DNA from: Planctomycetota bacterium | GTDB lineage: Bacteria > Planctomycetota > PUPC01 > DSUN01 | Assembly: GCA_016872875.1 (NCBI GenBank) | Contig: VGYW01000043.1 | Coordinates: forward strand, 1 to 30,621 | Reading direction: 5' to 3' | DNA length: 30,621 bases | Shown here: positions 22,079 to 30,322 of the stretch, one piece after another | How positions within the stretch are numbered: position 1 is the stretch's first letter | How the letters are laid out: every line of letters starts with the position of its first letter | Made by a program: the position numbers and the translations under genes | The notes under the pieces: generated by a model | What the model was told of the DNA's origin: nothing | Database searches by the model: none | Seen by the model: only the letters and a program-made list of their open reading frames with translations

Positions 22079-22340
22079 GAGTATGGCCCCCAATCCTGGT
22101 GATTCTGCTCGGAGCCCCTACGGGGCGTACTATATCAGCCCAGGGCAACGCCCTGGGAATTGGCGCCAACCCCGCGTATAGCCCTGAGAGGGCGTACTGG
22201 CCGCGTCACCCGTAGTACGCCCTTACAGGGCTAGGTGGATGGTCTACGCCGTTTCCCAGGGCGTTGCCCTGGGCTGATATAGGACGCTCCTTCGGAGCTC
22301 AGAGGCCAAAAGTCGGGCACCAGGATTGGGGGCCATACTC
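22079..22340. repeat. Dispersed composite palindrome, copy C (complete)
   Basis: This 262-bp element starts GAGTATGG and ends CCATACTC. It has the same modules as copy B: CCCCTAC/GGGGCGTACTATA, CCCAGGGC-aac-GCCCTGGG, AGCCCT..AGGGC, and mirrored halves. It ends 39 bp before the toxin-antitoxin -10 box. Confidence 0.9.
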
Positions 22341-22378
22341 GGGCGACGTAGTAAGAGTATGCACGCCCCACCGCTCTG

Positions 22379-22387
22379 TGCTACAAT
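22379..22387 (+). promoter_or_regulatory. Possible extended -10 promoter of the toxin-antitoxin pair
   Basis: TGCTACAAT is an extended -10 (TGn-TACAAT). The region 17 bp upstream is a poor -35. The antitoxin ATG is 40 nt downstream. Confidence 0.45.
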
Positions 22388-22426
22388 ACCGGCCGGGGAG
22401 GGAGCGAGAACAGGAGGTGAGAACCG

Positions 22427-22702
22427 ATGGCCGCACCGACCTGCAAAGGCATCGTCAAGGGAAGGACCGTCATTCTCAAGGGAAGGCCCAGGCTCCGCGA
22501 GGGAACCGAAGTGGTCGTGACCCCCGTCCAATACCGCGTCGGCTCCCCACAGGCGGTCGTGGCGGCCATGAAGGCTCCTCCGCACCTCAAGCACGAGGAT
22601 GTGGTGGAGTTCATGCGGCTGATCGAGGAAGGCAAGAGGCCGGCGCGCTACGGCGACCCATTTGAGAGGGCGCGGCGCAAAGCGAACCGGGAAGGCAGGT
22701 GA
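22427..22702 (+). CDS. VapB-like antitoxin
   Basis: This 91-aa protein precedes a PIN-domain toxin by 3 bp. The N-terminal 35 residues (CKGIVKGRTVILKGRPRLRE then GTEVVVTPV) look like the short beta-barrel DNA-binding fold of AbrB/DUF104-type antitoxins. The remainder (GSPQAVVAAMKAPPHLKHED, FMRLIEEGKRPARYGDPFE) is the usual flexible toxin-binding tail. AGGAGGTGA stands 6 nt before the ATG, a strong ribosome site as expected for an antitoxin made in excess. It likely represses its own promoter together with the toxin. Confidence 0.8.
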   Translation: MAAPTCKGIVKGRTVILKGRPRLREGTEVVVTPVQYRVGSPQAVVAAMKAPPHLKHEDVVEFMRLIEEGKRPARYGDPFERARRKANREGR

Positions 22703-22705
22703 GAG

Positions 22706-23116
22706 GTGGCAGTCTACCTGTTGGACACGAACAGCTTCAGCGCCGTTATGGACGAGCATCCCAAGGCCGCGGCTCGCTTCTCGACCCTCCGGTCAACCGA
22801 CATTCTGCTCACTTGCGTCATCGTGCGTGGAGAGGTGCTCTACGGCCTGAAACGCATGCCCCAGGGCCGTCGGCGACAGGACTTCGAAGCAAAGGCGGCC
22901 AACCTCTTCAGCATGATTGCCTGCGAGCCCGTCCCAGTGGCCGCCGGCGAAATCTACGCCCGAATCAAGTTTGAGACCGAGACGCAAGGCACCCCTCTCG
23001 ACGACAATGACCTTTGGATCGCCGCCACCTGCCTCCACCTGGCCGCGCGACTCGTCGCCTCCGACACGGACTTCCAGAGAATCAAGAACCTGCCAACCGA
23101 GGACTGGACCCGCTGA
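22706..23116 (+). CDS. PIN-domain ribonuclease toxin (VapC-like)
   Basis: The product is 136 aa with the complete PIN acidic set: Asp in LLDTNSFSAVM, Glu in VRGEVLYGLKR, Asp in PLDDNDLWIAATC, and Asp in VASDTDFQRI. It is predicted to be a magnesium-dependent endoribonuclease that halts translation when free of antitoxin. It starts at GTG 22706, 3 bp after the antitoxin stop. The tail DFQRIKNLPTEDWTR is typical of VapC proteins. The pair is complete, with no truncation. Confidence 0.88.
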   Translation: MAVYLLDTNSFSAVMDEHPKAAARFSTLRSTDILLTCVIVRGEVLYGLKRMPQGRRRQDFEAKAANLFSMIACEPVPVAAGEIYARIKFETETQGTPLDDNDLWIAATCLHLAARLVASDTDFQRIKNLPTEDWTR

Positions 23117-23165
23117 CCGGGCCGCGAGAGGGGCCTCACCCTGAAGCGCCCTTGGAGCAGAAACT

Positions 23166-24446
23166 ATGGCCAACCTTGATGTGCCGAAGTCTGAGCTCGC
23201 TGCCCGACTCGAGCAGATGGAGGGCTACCTGAGGAACAAGCTGCTCCCGTTCTGGATGGAGAACGCGGAGGATAGGGAGTTCGGCGGATTCCTGACGTAC
23301 TTCGACCGCAATGGGAAGCCGACGGGGGAGACGACGAAGACGCTGCTGTGCCAGGAGCGGATGGTCTACTCCCTATCTCACGCCCACCGTTGCGGTTACG
23401 GCGATGGCCGCTGCCTCGAAATCGCCCGACGCGGCCTGAAGTTCATGGTGGACACCTACTGGGACCGCGAGCACGGCGGCTGGTTCTGGATCGCCGACCG
23501 CCAGGGCCGCATCCTGGATGATTCTAAGATCATGTACGGCCAGAACTTCGGGATATACGCCCCCGCCGAATTCACCCTCGCCGGCGGCGGCGACCTGGGC
23601 CGCGAATACGCCCTGAAAACCTTCGCCGCCATCCAGGCCGGAGCCACCGACACCCTCCACGGCGGCTACTACGAGATGCTCCGCCGCGACTGGTCGCCCA
23701 AGCCAGGCGGCCCCTTCGGCGGCGACCGCAAGAGCCTCGACATCCACATGCACATGATGGAAGCCCTCACCAACCTCTACGACCTCACCCGTAACCCCTT
23801 GCACGAACGCAAATTACGCGACGTCATCGCCATCCTCCTCACCCGCATGCTCCACCCCGCCACCGGCTGCGGCATCGCCCAGTTCGCCCTCGACTTCAAG
23901 CCCCTCGAAGCCATAATGTTCCGCGCCGTCTGGGGTTCCGACCGCGACAACGAGGGAGCGCCCCGCCCCCTAAACAACACCTCGTTCGGCCACAACATCG
24001 AGCTGGCCTGGCTCCTCAAGTGGGCCGTCGACGTTCTCGGCGACCCCATCGAGCCCTACCTCCCCGCCATTCGCAAGATATACGAGCACACCGAGGAATT
24101 CGGCATAGATCACGAGTACGGCGGGGCTTACGTCGAAGGCCCGATGGATGGTCCCGCCCGCGACCTCCAGAAGGAGTTCTGGCAGCAGGCCGAGACCCTG
24201 GTGGGCATGCTCGACGCCTGTCTCCTCTTCGGCGAACGTAAGTACTGGAACGCCTTTGACTTAACGTGGAACTTCCTCTGGACGAAGGGCATCAACCACG
24301 CGGTAGGCGAGTGGTATGCTCTCCTCGACCGCGATGGCACCGTCCTCTGGGACTACCTCGGCCACGCCTGGAAGATCAGCTACCACACCGTGCGCTCCGT
24401 CATCGAGAGCATCCGCCGCCTCCGCCTCCTCCTCGACCGGGCGTGA
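23166..24446 (+). CDS. AGE family epimerase/isomerase (N-acylglucosamine 2-epimerase or cellobiose 2-epimerase type)
   Basis: This 426-aa cytoplasmic (alpha/alpha)6-barrel protein shows the conserved histidine blocks: LDIHMHMMEALTNLYDLT, NTSFGHNIELAWLL and WKISYHTVRS, along with GGFLTYFDRNG, CQERMVYSLSHA, GGWFWIADRQG and EFWQQAETLVG. These enzymes epimerise sugars at C2 through a ring-open intermediate, using paired histidines. NTSFGHNIELAWLL is closer to the cellobiose 2-epimerase branch, but I cannot fix the substrate. ATG 23166 follows the toxin gene by 49 bp. It may serve carbohydrate use together with the isomerase at 20.8 kb, but they are separated by the toxin-antitoxin pair. Confidence 0.88.
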   Translation: MANLDVPKSELAARLEQMEGYLRNKLLPFWMENAEDREFGGFLTYFDRNGKPTGETTKTLLCQERMVYSLSHAHRCGYGDGRCLEIARRGLKFMVDTYWDREHGGWFWIADRQGRILDDSKIMYGQNFGIYAPAEFTLAGGGDLGREYALKTFAAIQAGATDTLHGGYYEMLRRDWSPKPGGPFGGDRKSLDIHMHMMEALTNLYDLTRNPLHERKLRDVIAILLTRMLHPATGCGIAQFALDFKPLEAIMFRAVWGSDRDNEGAPRPLNNTSFGHNIELAWLLKWAVDVLGDPIEPYLPAIRKIYEHTEEFGIDHEYGGAYVEGPMDGPARDLQKEFWQQAETLVGMLDACLLFGERKYWNAFDLTWNFLWTKGINHAVGEWYALLDRDGTVLWDYLGHAWKISYHTVRSVIESIRRLRLLLDRA

Positions 24447-24669
24447 GGCCGCCGCCCTGCCACAATGGCAGCCTTTCGCTCCCCCAAAGGGTCCCTTTTT
24501 TGCCACCTCAGGGGTCCCTTTTTCGCCATCCCTCATGCACCACCCGGGGCAACCAACATGTCGGTCTTCTGCCCCTTTCCTACGCTGTGGTGGAATCCCA
24601 GGGGAGGGTGCAAAGACCGCCCCCCTGAGGTCGGCGGTCAGGGTCGCCGCCAACTCGAGACAGCGGCGC
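24447..24669. other. Intergenic stretch, no supported gene
   Basis: A short direct repeat (GGGTCCCTTTTT then TGCCA/CGCCA) occurs twice between 24486 and 24522. Open frames here lack ribosome sites and have no recognisable product. Nothing else is seen until the terminator-like palindrome. Confidence 0.5.
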
Positions 24670-24692
24670 GGTCAGCGCTGACCACTTTTTTT
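24670..24692 (+). terminator. Rho-independent-type terminator
   Basis: GGTCAGCGCTGACC is a perfect 14-bp palindrome at 24670-24683, followed by ACTTTTTTT. It would insulate the downstream methyltransferase promoter from the epimerase gene. The palindrome has little loop, so it could also be a dyad operator. Confidence 0.55.
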
Positions 24693-24696
24693 CCCA

Positions 24697-24725
24697 TTGA
24701 CGAGGGGTCGAGCGGCTGCTATGAT
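24697..24725 (+). promoter_or_regulatory. Promoter of defence island II
   Basis: TTGACG (24697-24702), 17 bp, TATGAT (24720-24725), a near-consensus promoter just after the terminator. The leader to the ATG at 24894 is about 160 nt and holds no recognised RNA motif. Confidence 0.75.
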
Positions 24726-24893
24726 GCTCAGCGGCGGGTTCCGGGCCCCAAGATCATCAACGCCGACACAGACGATGCAGTGTGACACTGGGTCTATTGA
24801 CCAAGGCGCCGCGGCGGGTGGGGATTCTGGGAATGGGGGTCCGCGGCCCGCGCGAGGTCACCGGGAGACACTTCACTCGACTGGCTTCCACCA

Positions 24894-27770
24894 ATGGGTG
24901 ATCCTGCACAGTGGCTCAGGGACATTGCCAGCGGCGCCAGTGGCGCTGCTGTGGATGGCCTAGTGCCCGTATCGGGCTTCCGCAGTGCTGGCCTACCTCC
25001 CGAGCAGTTCGCCATCATGGAGAAGGCGGAGGAGTACGGCGCGACCGCCGTGTTCTTCGAGGCCGGACGCGATGGCCGGCCTCCGATTGCGCAGGCGTTC
25101 GTCTACGTTTCCGATGGACCAGTGAAGGACCCGGATTTCGCGCTCCGTCACAAGCGGCTGTGGAGTTGGGGCGGCGTCCCGCTTGTGTATCGTGTCACGC
25201 CGGGCCTGGCCCAGCTCTTCAGGTGCGCGCACAAGCCTGACTTCGAGTCCAAGGGGGAGATCGTCTTCAAGCCTTTCAAGAGGCTTAGGCTTTTGGCTCA
25301 GATCGCCAGCGATCCGTGGTGGGATGCCGAACGTCTCCGCAACGGGACTCTGTGGGACGATCCCAAGGTCTGCAAGAAGCTCCTTTCCGGCAGGCTAGCT
25401 GCCCAGAAGACTCTCATTGCCGAGGTCAAGCGGCTTTACGAGGAAATCAGCAGGCAGAGGGTCCTCCCTGCGCATCTCCGCCGAAAGCTGCTCGTCTTGT
25501 CGCTGTTGATCGCGTACTTGGAGGAGCGCAGGGTACTCGATGATGCGTACTTCGATCAGTTCCTGGACGGTGCGAGCAAGTTCTTTGAGGTGTTGGCAGA
25601 TGGCCCCGCGCTCGTGAATCTGCTAGATGACCTCGAGGAGCGATTCAACGGCCGCGTGTTTGCCCTCAGCAAGGAGGACCGCGAGACTTTGCGTGGAAGC
25701 CGCCAGCTCAGCCTGTTTGCACGGCTGGTCGAAGGGAAGCAGGAACCGGGCGGCCAGCGCACGCTATGGGAGCGTTACTCCTTCGCCGACCTTCCCATCG
25801 AACTCATCAGCCACATCTACCAGCTCTTCGTCACAGACGCCTCCCAGGCCGTATACACACCGCCGTTCCTTGTGCGCCTCATGCTGGGCGAAGTCCTGAG
25901 TTGGGATCGGCTAGACAGGCTCCAGGAAAGTTGGGATCGGCCAGACAGACCCCAGGAAACAGGCCAGGTCATCCTGGACCCGTGCTGTGGCTCCGGTGTC
26001 TTCCTCGTGGAGGCGTACAAGCGCCTCGTTCTCCACTGGCGCCACCGGCATGGCTGGGTGCGGCCGGACATCTTCACGCTCCGGAACCTCCTCGATCGCG
26101 TACGCGGTATGGACATAGAGGAAGGGGCCGTTGAACTCGCCGCCTTCAGCCTCTGCCTGGCCCTCTGCGATGCGCTGAAGCCGGACGAGATACGTAAGAG
26201 CGTCAAGCTGTTCCCCGAGTTACAGGGAAAAACCATCCGCTCTGGCTGTTTCTTCAAAGCCCGAGAGGATGGCACCGTGCCGCAGATCGTGGGGGTAGTG
26301 ATAGGGAATCCGCCTTTCACATCGTCCCTAGGAACCGAAGGGGCGAAACGGGCCTACGACCGCTACCAAGAGGAGCACGGCGAGCTTCCGGATAAGCAGC
26401 TCTCATACCTCTTTCTCCACGAGTCCATGGAAGCGCTTGCGGCAGGCGGCGTTCTCTCGATGCTTCAGCAGTATGGCTTTCTCTACAACCAGCAGTCACT
26501 CGGATTTCGGCGGCGGTTCATCGAGCGGTGGGACGTTCGGGAGATACTGGATTTCATCTCTGTTCGCGGCCTGTTCCACAAAGGCGGCGCCGACACCAAG
26601 GTTGTGGTAGTCGTGGCCGAGGCTAGCCAGCCGCCGCCGGACAGGCAGATCCTCCATGCAACGTTTCGCCGCAGTGGCCGAGCCGATGCCGAGCAAGGCT
26701 TCGATATTGACTACTACGACCTTCACTGGCTGCCCCGCCAACTCGCACTCACGGACGATGGCGTGTGGCGGAGCGACTTGCTTGGCGGCGGGCGTGTCCT
26801 GGACTTCGTCAAGCGCCTCAAGAAGCTCACAACGCTGGGCGAGTATGCAGCAAATCAGGGGTGGCCGACTCCCGGGGAGGGGTTCTTTGAGGGGGCAAGC
26901 GGTGTGTCGAGGCCGGCGGACCACATCATCGGTAAGCCGTTGTTGCCCTCCGAAGCCATTGGCGAGGATGGTATTGACCCTTCCGCGATCACCATCGCGC
27001 CGCACAAGCCGATCGAGAGGCCACGCTCTGAAAGACGATTCACCCCGCCGATGCTGTTGGTTAGGGAGCACTTTGATCTTCACCACGGCGTGTGGACCAA
27101 GGGGTATTTGACATACAGGAACAAGGTGGTAGGCATCTGCGGCGAGCCCAGTGAGACGCCGTTGGTGCTTGATATCGGGGCATGGCTTCGGCGAGAACGG
27201 ACCGCGCTCAGGGCCTTCGTTGCTGCTACCAGTGTAAGGCTGTTCACGCAAAAGGCGACTTCGGTCTCCCAGGTTGATGTCCTGTCATTGCCATACCCCG
27301 AGAGCCGTTCCTTGGCGTTGAGCCCCCACGAGCAGATTCTTGTCGCTGACATCGTGGATTACTACCGCGACCTGATCCGACTCGGTGAAGACTCACCGGC
27401 AATGCGGGAACCCGGCATTTCAGCCTTGTCTGCCTTCAACGAAGTCTACTTGCGACAAGTGAACGCTGTCTACAGGAAGAATAGGCTCCGGGCGCTTGAG
27501 GCCCAGACTTGGCCCGGCGTAGTCTGCCAGCCCTTCGTCTTTGGGAAGGGCAAGGTGGACTGGAGCGGCGCAGAGGAGCTGAGGGGCAAGCTCGATGCCC
27601 TCCTGCGGGAGAAACGTGGCGGCGGGTTGACGGTCACACGCATTGCCCGCATCTACGATGGCGCCTTCATCTTTCTCCTCAAGCCCAACCGCCTGCGCTA
27701 CTGGCTGCGGTCCATCGCCCTGCGAGATGCAGACGAGACCATGGCCGACCTGTGGGACCAGGGCTTCTGA
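24894..27770 (+). CDS. Large N6-adenine-type DNA methyltransferase (Eco57I/PglX-like architecture)
   Basis: This is a 958-aa protein. Residues 1-230 are an N-terminal domain (ATAVFFEAGRDGRPPIAQAF, RHKRLWSWGGVPLVYRVTPG), of the kind found in large Type IIG/ISP-like methylases but without an obvious intact PD-(D/E)XK triad. Helical residues 230-350 follow. The catalytic core has SAM motif I at about 361-375 (DPCCGSGVFLVEAYKRL) and the N6-adenine catalytic motif NPPF at about 471 (VIGNPPFTSS). Residues about 600-958 are a probable target-recognition and helical tail. A 30-bp duplication precedes motif I. ATG 24894 has no clear Shine-Dalgarno. It is 12 bp upstream of a putative nuclease gene, with which it likely forms a restriction-modification-like pair. 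The methylation target is unknown. Confidence 0.82.
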   Translation: MGDPAQWLRDIASGASGAAVDGLVPVSGFRSAGLPPEQFAIMEKAEEYGATAVFFEAGRDGRPPIAQAFVYVSDGPVKDPDFALRHKRLWSWGGVPLVYRVTPGLAQLFRCAHKPDFESKGEIVFKPFKRLRLLAQIASDPWWDAERLRNGTLWDDPKVCKKLLSGRLAAQKTLIAEVKRLYEEISRQRVLPAHLRRKLLVLSLLIAYLEERRVLDDAYFDQFLDGASKFFEVLADGPALVNLLDDLEERFNGRVFALSKEDRETLRGSRQLSLFARLVEGKQEPGGQRTLWERYSFADLPIELISHIYQLFVTDASQAVYTPPFLVRLMLGEVLSWDRLDRLQESWDRPDRPQETGQVILDPCCGSGVFLVEAYKRLVLHWRHRHGWVRPDIFTLRNLLDRVRGMDIEEGAVELAAFSLCLALCDALKPDEIRKSVKLFPELQGKTIRSGCFFKAREDGTVPQIVGVVIGNPPFTSSLGTEGAKRAYDRYQEEHGELPDKQLSYLFLHESMEALAAGGVLSMLQQYGFLYNQQSLGFRRRFIERWDVREILDFISVRGLFHKGGADTKVVVVVAEASQPPPDRQILHATFRRSGRADAEQGFDIDYYDLHWLPRQLALTDDGVWRSDLLGGGRVLDFVKRLKKLTTLGEYAANQGWPTPGEGFFEGASGVSRPADHIIGKPLLPSEAIGEDGIDPSAITIAPHKPIERPRSERRFTPPMLLVREHFDLHHGVWTKGYLTYRNKVVGICGEPSETPLVLDIGAWLRRERTALRAFVAATSVRLFTQKATSVSQVDVLSLPYPESRSLALSPHEQILVADIVDYYRDLIRLGEDSPAMREPGISALSAFNEVYLRQVNAVYRKNRLRALEAQTWPGVVCQPFVFGKGKVDWSGAEELRGKLDALLREKRGGGLTVTRIARIYDGAFIFLLKPNRLRYWLRSIALRDADETMADLWDQGF
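25899..25958 (+). repeat. In-frame 30-bp tandem duplication inside the methyltransferase gene
   Basis: Units 25899-25928 and 25929-25958 differ at 3 of 30 bases by eye and encode SWDRLDRLQE and SWDRPDRPQE. It lies immediately before SAM motif I and keeps the frame. Confidence 0.9.
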
Positions 27771-27782
27771 CGGGGCGACGAG

Positions 27783-28499
27783 ATGCTGGCCGAACCCCGG
27801 ATAAGCGCACAAGCAGGCAGACTCAACCGGGAGGTCCATTTGCCATGGACCGCCCGATACGAGCTCGTTGACTTCATCGCGGAGGAACTGCCGCGCTGGC
27901 GCGACGATCCACAGAGGAGCCCAGTGGTTTGCGAGCGCGTGCTGACCGACCAGCTCTGTGGTCACCTGAACGGCGCAGCGCGGCTCTCGGAGGGATGGAG
28001 TTGGGTCCAGTTCCGTACCGAGGTCCCGGATGAAGTGCGAAGCGGAAGGGCCGTTGACCTCACTGCCAAGCCTTGTGGCGTCGCAATCATCATCGAGGGC
28101 CGCCGGCACACACAATTCGACACGCTCCTGCCAATCGAGTGCAAGCGCCTGCCTACACCCGAAGAGCCAGGGCGAGACGAGCGGGAGTACGTGGTGACGG
28201 GCTGCGGCACGACAGGGGGCATCCAGCGCTTCAAGCTTGGCCTGCACGGGGCGGCGCACCGTGTCGCAGCCATGATCGCCTACGTGCAGGAACTCGGTTT
28301 CGCACACTGGCTGGCGCAGGTGAACGGCTGGATCACGGCGCTCTCGGCAGAGAAAGGCTCGGTGTGGAGCGGTTCAGACCTGCTGGCATTGCTGAAGGAG
28401 GATTCCGGCAAAGGGCTGTGTACGCTGCAATCCCGCCACCATCGAAGGGGTGGGTACGATGACTGCGATCTGCGCCACCTGTGGGTCAGAATGAACTGA
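27783..28499 (+). CDS. Putative PD-(D/E)XK nuclease partner of the large methyltransferase
   Basis: This 238-aa protein is encoded 12 bp after the methyltransferase. It carries a nuclease-like core: Asp91 in RAVDLTAKP, a hydrophobic strand VAIIIEG, and Glu119-Cys-Lys121 in LLPIECKRLP, followed by the conserved-looking TTGGIQRFKLGLHG, which may hold the later catalytic or DNA-contact helix. The order D...ExK fits the restriction-enzyme fold. There is no signal peptide. The remaining sequence (YELVDFIAEELPRWRDDPQR, VCERVLTDQLC) is helical. No helicase or phosphatase gene is nearby, so this looks like a compact two-gene system. I do not recognise a named family. Its stop overlaps the next reading frame by one base. 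Confidence 0.68.
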   Translation: MLAEPRISAQAGRLNREVHLPWTARYELVDFIAEELPRWRDDPQRSPVVCERVLTDQLCGHLNGAARLSEGWSWVQFRTEVPDEVRSGRAVDLTAKPCGVAIIIEGRRHTQFDTLLPIECKRLPTPEEPGRDEREYVVTGCGTTGGIQRFKLGLHGAAHRVAAMIAYVQELGFAHWLAQVNGWITALSAEKGSVWSGSDLLALLKEDSGKGLCTLQSRHHRRGGYDDCDLRHLWVRMN

Positions 28500-28789
28500 T
28501 GTCGGGAGACAACCGAGTCAAGCTTGTGGTTTGGCGGGTGAAGGCAGCGACAACCGAGGGGAAGGAGGCCACGTATCGGCTGCTGGGGGAAACCGGGGCG
28601 GCGGAGGCGCTGAGGGCTAAGTCGCGGGTGATGGTGAAGGTCAATGTCACGGCAAACCTCCCGCCCGAATCGGGGGTGATCACGTTCCCATGGGTGCTCG
28701 ACTGGGCGCTGGCGTATCTGGCCGTCTATCCGCGGTATCCGCGCAATCCGCGGTTGCGGCTTCTTCTCTGGGCGGATGGAGAGACTTGA
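28499..28789 (+). pseudogene. Truncated DUF362-like remnant, interrupted by repeats
   Basis: The frame from ATG 28499 reads VKLVVWRVKAATTEGKEATY, then SRVMVKVNVTANLPPESGVI and TFPWVLDWALAYLAV. This looks like the start of DUF362 proteins (a VLIKPNL..PPE.G.TT.P.VV pattern), which normally continue for 250 or more residues. After AYLAV the sequence becomes repeat-encoded (YPRYPRNPR) and stops at 28789. The rest of the domain is missing. The overlap with the nuclease stop is accidental or gives weak coupling. Confidence 0.5.
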
Positions 28790-28898
28790 CCGCGGATTAC
28801 GCGGATGGGCGCGGATGGGAGAAGGCAGTTGAAGGACAGTTCTGGGCTGGGACCCGAGCCGCGTGACCTCCGTGTCCTTTCCTGCCTTCCTGCCTTCC
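28728..28898. repeat. Word-repeat hairpins, ATCCGCGG and CTGCCTTC words
   Basis: The arm at 28730-28756 (ATCCGCGG/ATCCGCGC/ATCCGCGG) is answered by 28789-28820 (CGCGGAT repeats). A second pair has GGAGAAGGCAG..AAGGACAG at 28819-28842 and GTCCTTTCCTGCCTTCCTGC onward at 28872-28898. It sits between the DUF362 remnant and the 3' end of the UPF0261 gene. Confidence 0.75.
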
Positions 28899-30113
28899 TT
28901 ATGGTTCCCTCTTGAGGAACTCGATGAGCTTGGCGGACACGGCGTCGGCGAAGGCGGGGTCGTTGATGTTGAGGTCGAGCTCGATGACGGGGATGCCGGG
29001 GTGGATGTGCTGCTTGATGGCGTCGAAGAGGGCGGCGTCGGCCTCGGGCCACCAGAAGTCCTTGCCGGGGGCGTCGAGCATGGAGACGCCGCGGAGCGGG
29101 AGGAAGAAGGCGACGGGGCCTTTGGCGGCGTTGGCCTTCTCGGCGAGGATGCGGCCCAGCGCGGCGTTCTCCTCGGGCGTGGTGCGCATGAGCGTGATGT
29201 TGGGGTTCCAGCAGTAGAGGCGGCGGCCCTGGTACTTGGCTGGGACGGTTTCGGGCGCCCAGAAGTTCACCATGTCGAGGCAGCCTGGGCAGATGACCTG
29301 TGGGATGCCGCGGCGGGCCGCGGCGTCGCCGCGGGTGGGGCCGGCGGTGAGGACTCCGCCGCAGAGCTCGTCGGCCCACTCGGTGGTGGTGATGTCGAGG
29401 ACGCCCTCGATGAGGCCCTCGTCAATGAGGCTCTCCATCGTCTTGCCGCCGGTGCCGGTGGCGTGGAAGACGAGGGTCTCGTAGCCGCGGGCGGCCATCG
29501 CTGCGACGCAGCGGGTGACGGCGGGGGTGGTGTTGCCGAACATCGAGGCGGCGAGGAGTGGCCTGGCCGCGAGCTTCGGGGGCCGCGTCTCGACCATGCC
29601 GACGATAGCGCCGACGGCGTTGGCGTAGATGGGCGCGCTGATGCGGTTCACGCCCGCGACGTCCACCACCGAGGGCATCATGGCGATGTCCTTGGTGCCC
29701 ACGTAGGCCGCGGTGTCGCCGGAGGCGACGGTGCTGACCATGAGCTTTGGGAAGCCGAGCGGGAGCGCGCGCATGGCGGCGGTGCCGATGGCGGTGCCCG
29801 CCCCGCCGCCCATGGAGAGGACGCCGTGTATCTTGCCGCGGCCGTAGAGGCGCCTGACCACGGCGGCGATGCCCGTGGTCATGGTGGCCATGGCGAGCGC
29901 CTTGTCGGCCTTCTTCTGGAGCTCGCTGAGGGGCACTCCGCCCGCCTTCGCCACCTCCGCTGCGGAAACGTCGGGCCGGAAGGCGGGCTTGCCGACGACG
30001 CTGACGTTGATGACGAGGGCCTTGTGCCCTCGCCGCTCGATCTGGCCCTTCACAAAGGCGAAGTCCGCGCCCTTCGTGTCGAGCGCCCCGATGACGGCAA
30101 TCGTCTTTGGCAT
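28899..30113 (-). CDS. Tm-1-like ATP-binding protein (UPF0261 family)
   Basis: This 404-aa protein has the usual UPF0261 length. It begins MPKTIAVIGALDTKGADFAF, the typical N-terminal Rossmann start. LSMGGGAGTAIGTAAMRALP, MVSTVASGDTAAYVGTKDI and VVDVAGVNRIS are the glycine-rich ATP-site blocks, and the C-terminal half (VFHATGTGGKTMESLI, GPTRGDAAARRGIPQVICPG) forms the second domain. The plant Tm-1 protein of this family binds viral replicase; bacterial members are uncharacterised and often lie near PEP-hydrolase-like genes, which are absent here. The ATG at 30111-30113 has AGAGGAGC well placed upstream. A long frame beyond it is repeat sequence. Confidence 0.88.
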   Translation of the reverse strand: MPKTIAVIGALDTKGADFAFVKGQIERRGHKALVINVSVVGKPAFRPDVSAAEVAKAGGVPLSELQKKADKALAMATMTTGIAAVVRRLYGRGKIHGVLSMGGGAGTAIGTAAMRALPLGFPKLMVSTVASGDTAAYVGTKDIAMMPSVVDVAGVNRISAPIYANAVGAIVGMVETRPPKLAARPLLAASMFGNTTPAVTRCVAAMAARGYETLVFHATGTGGKTMESLIDEGLIEGVLDITTTEWADELCGGVLTAGPTRGDAAARRGIPQVICPGCLDMVNFWAPETVPAKYQGRRLYCWNPNITLMRTTPEENAALGRILAEKANAAKGPVAFFLPLRGVSMLDAPGKDFWWPEADAALFDAIKQHIHPGIPVIELDLNINDPAFADAVSAKLIEFLKREP

Positions 30114-30154
30114 CGCGTGCTCCTCTGAAACGCGGCCCGTGGCCGCAGCCGAAG

Positions 30155-30254
30155 GGGATGATTGGATGATTGGATGGGTGGATGGGTGGATGAATGGATG
30201 ATTGCCTGACACCCATCCACCCATCCATTCATCCATTCGTCCATTCATCCATTG
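30155..30254. repeat. Word-repeat hairpin upstream of the UPF0261 gene, GGATGGGT/GGATGATT words
   Basis: The left arm 30157-30203 repeats an 8-nt GGATGATT/GGATGGGT unit. The right arm 30211-30253 repeats ACCCATCC/CCATTCAT. They pair across a short CTGAC-containing loop. It lies 42 bp before the start codon of the minus-strand gene. Confidence 0.88.
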
Positions 30255-30322
30255 CGTGAGTATAGGCCACAGGCCGCGGCGCATCAAGGGCCAAGGCAGT
30301 TGGAGAGCGCGCGGCGGCCGGC

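Noticed and set aside
24465..24785. 106-aa frame between the epimerase and the large methyltransferase
   Set aside because: No ribosome site, crosses a terminator-like palindrome and a strong promoter, and has no recognisable domain.
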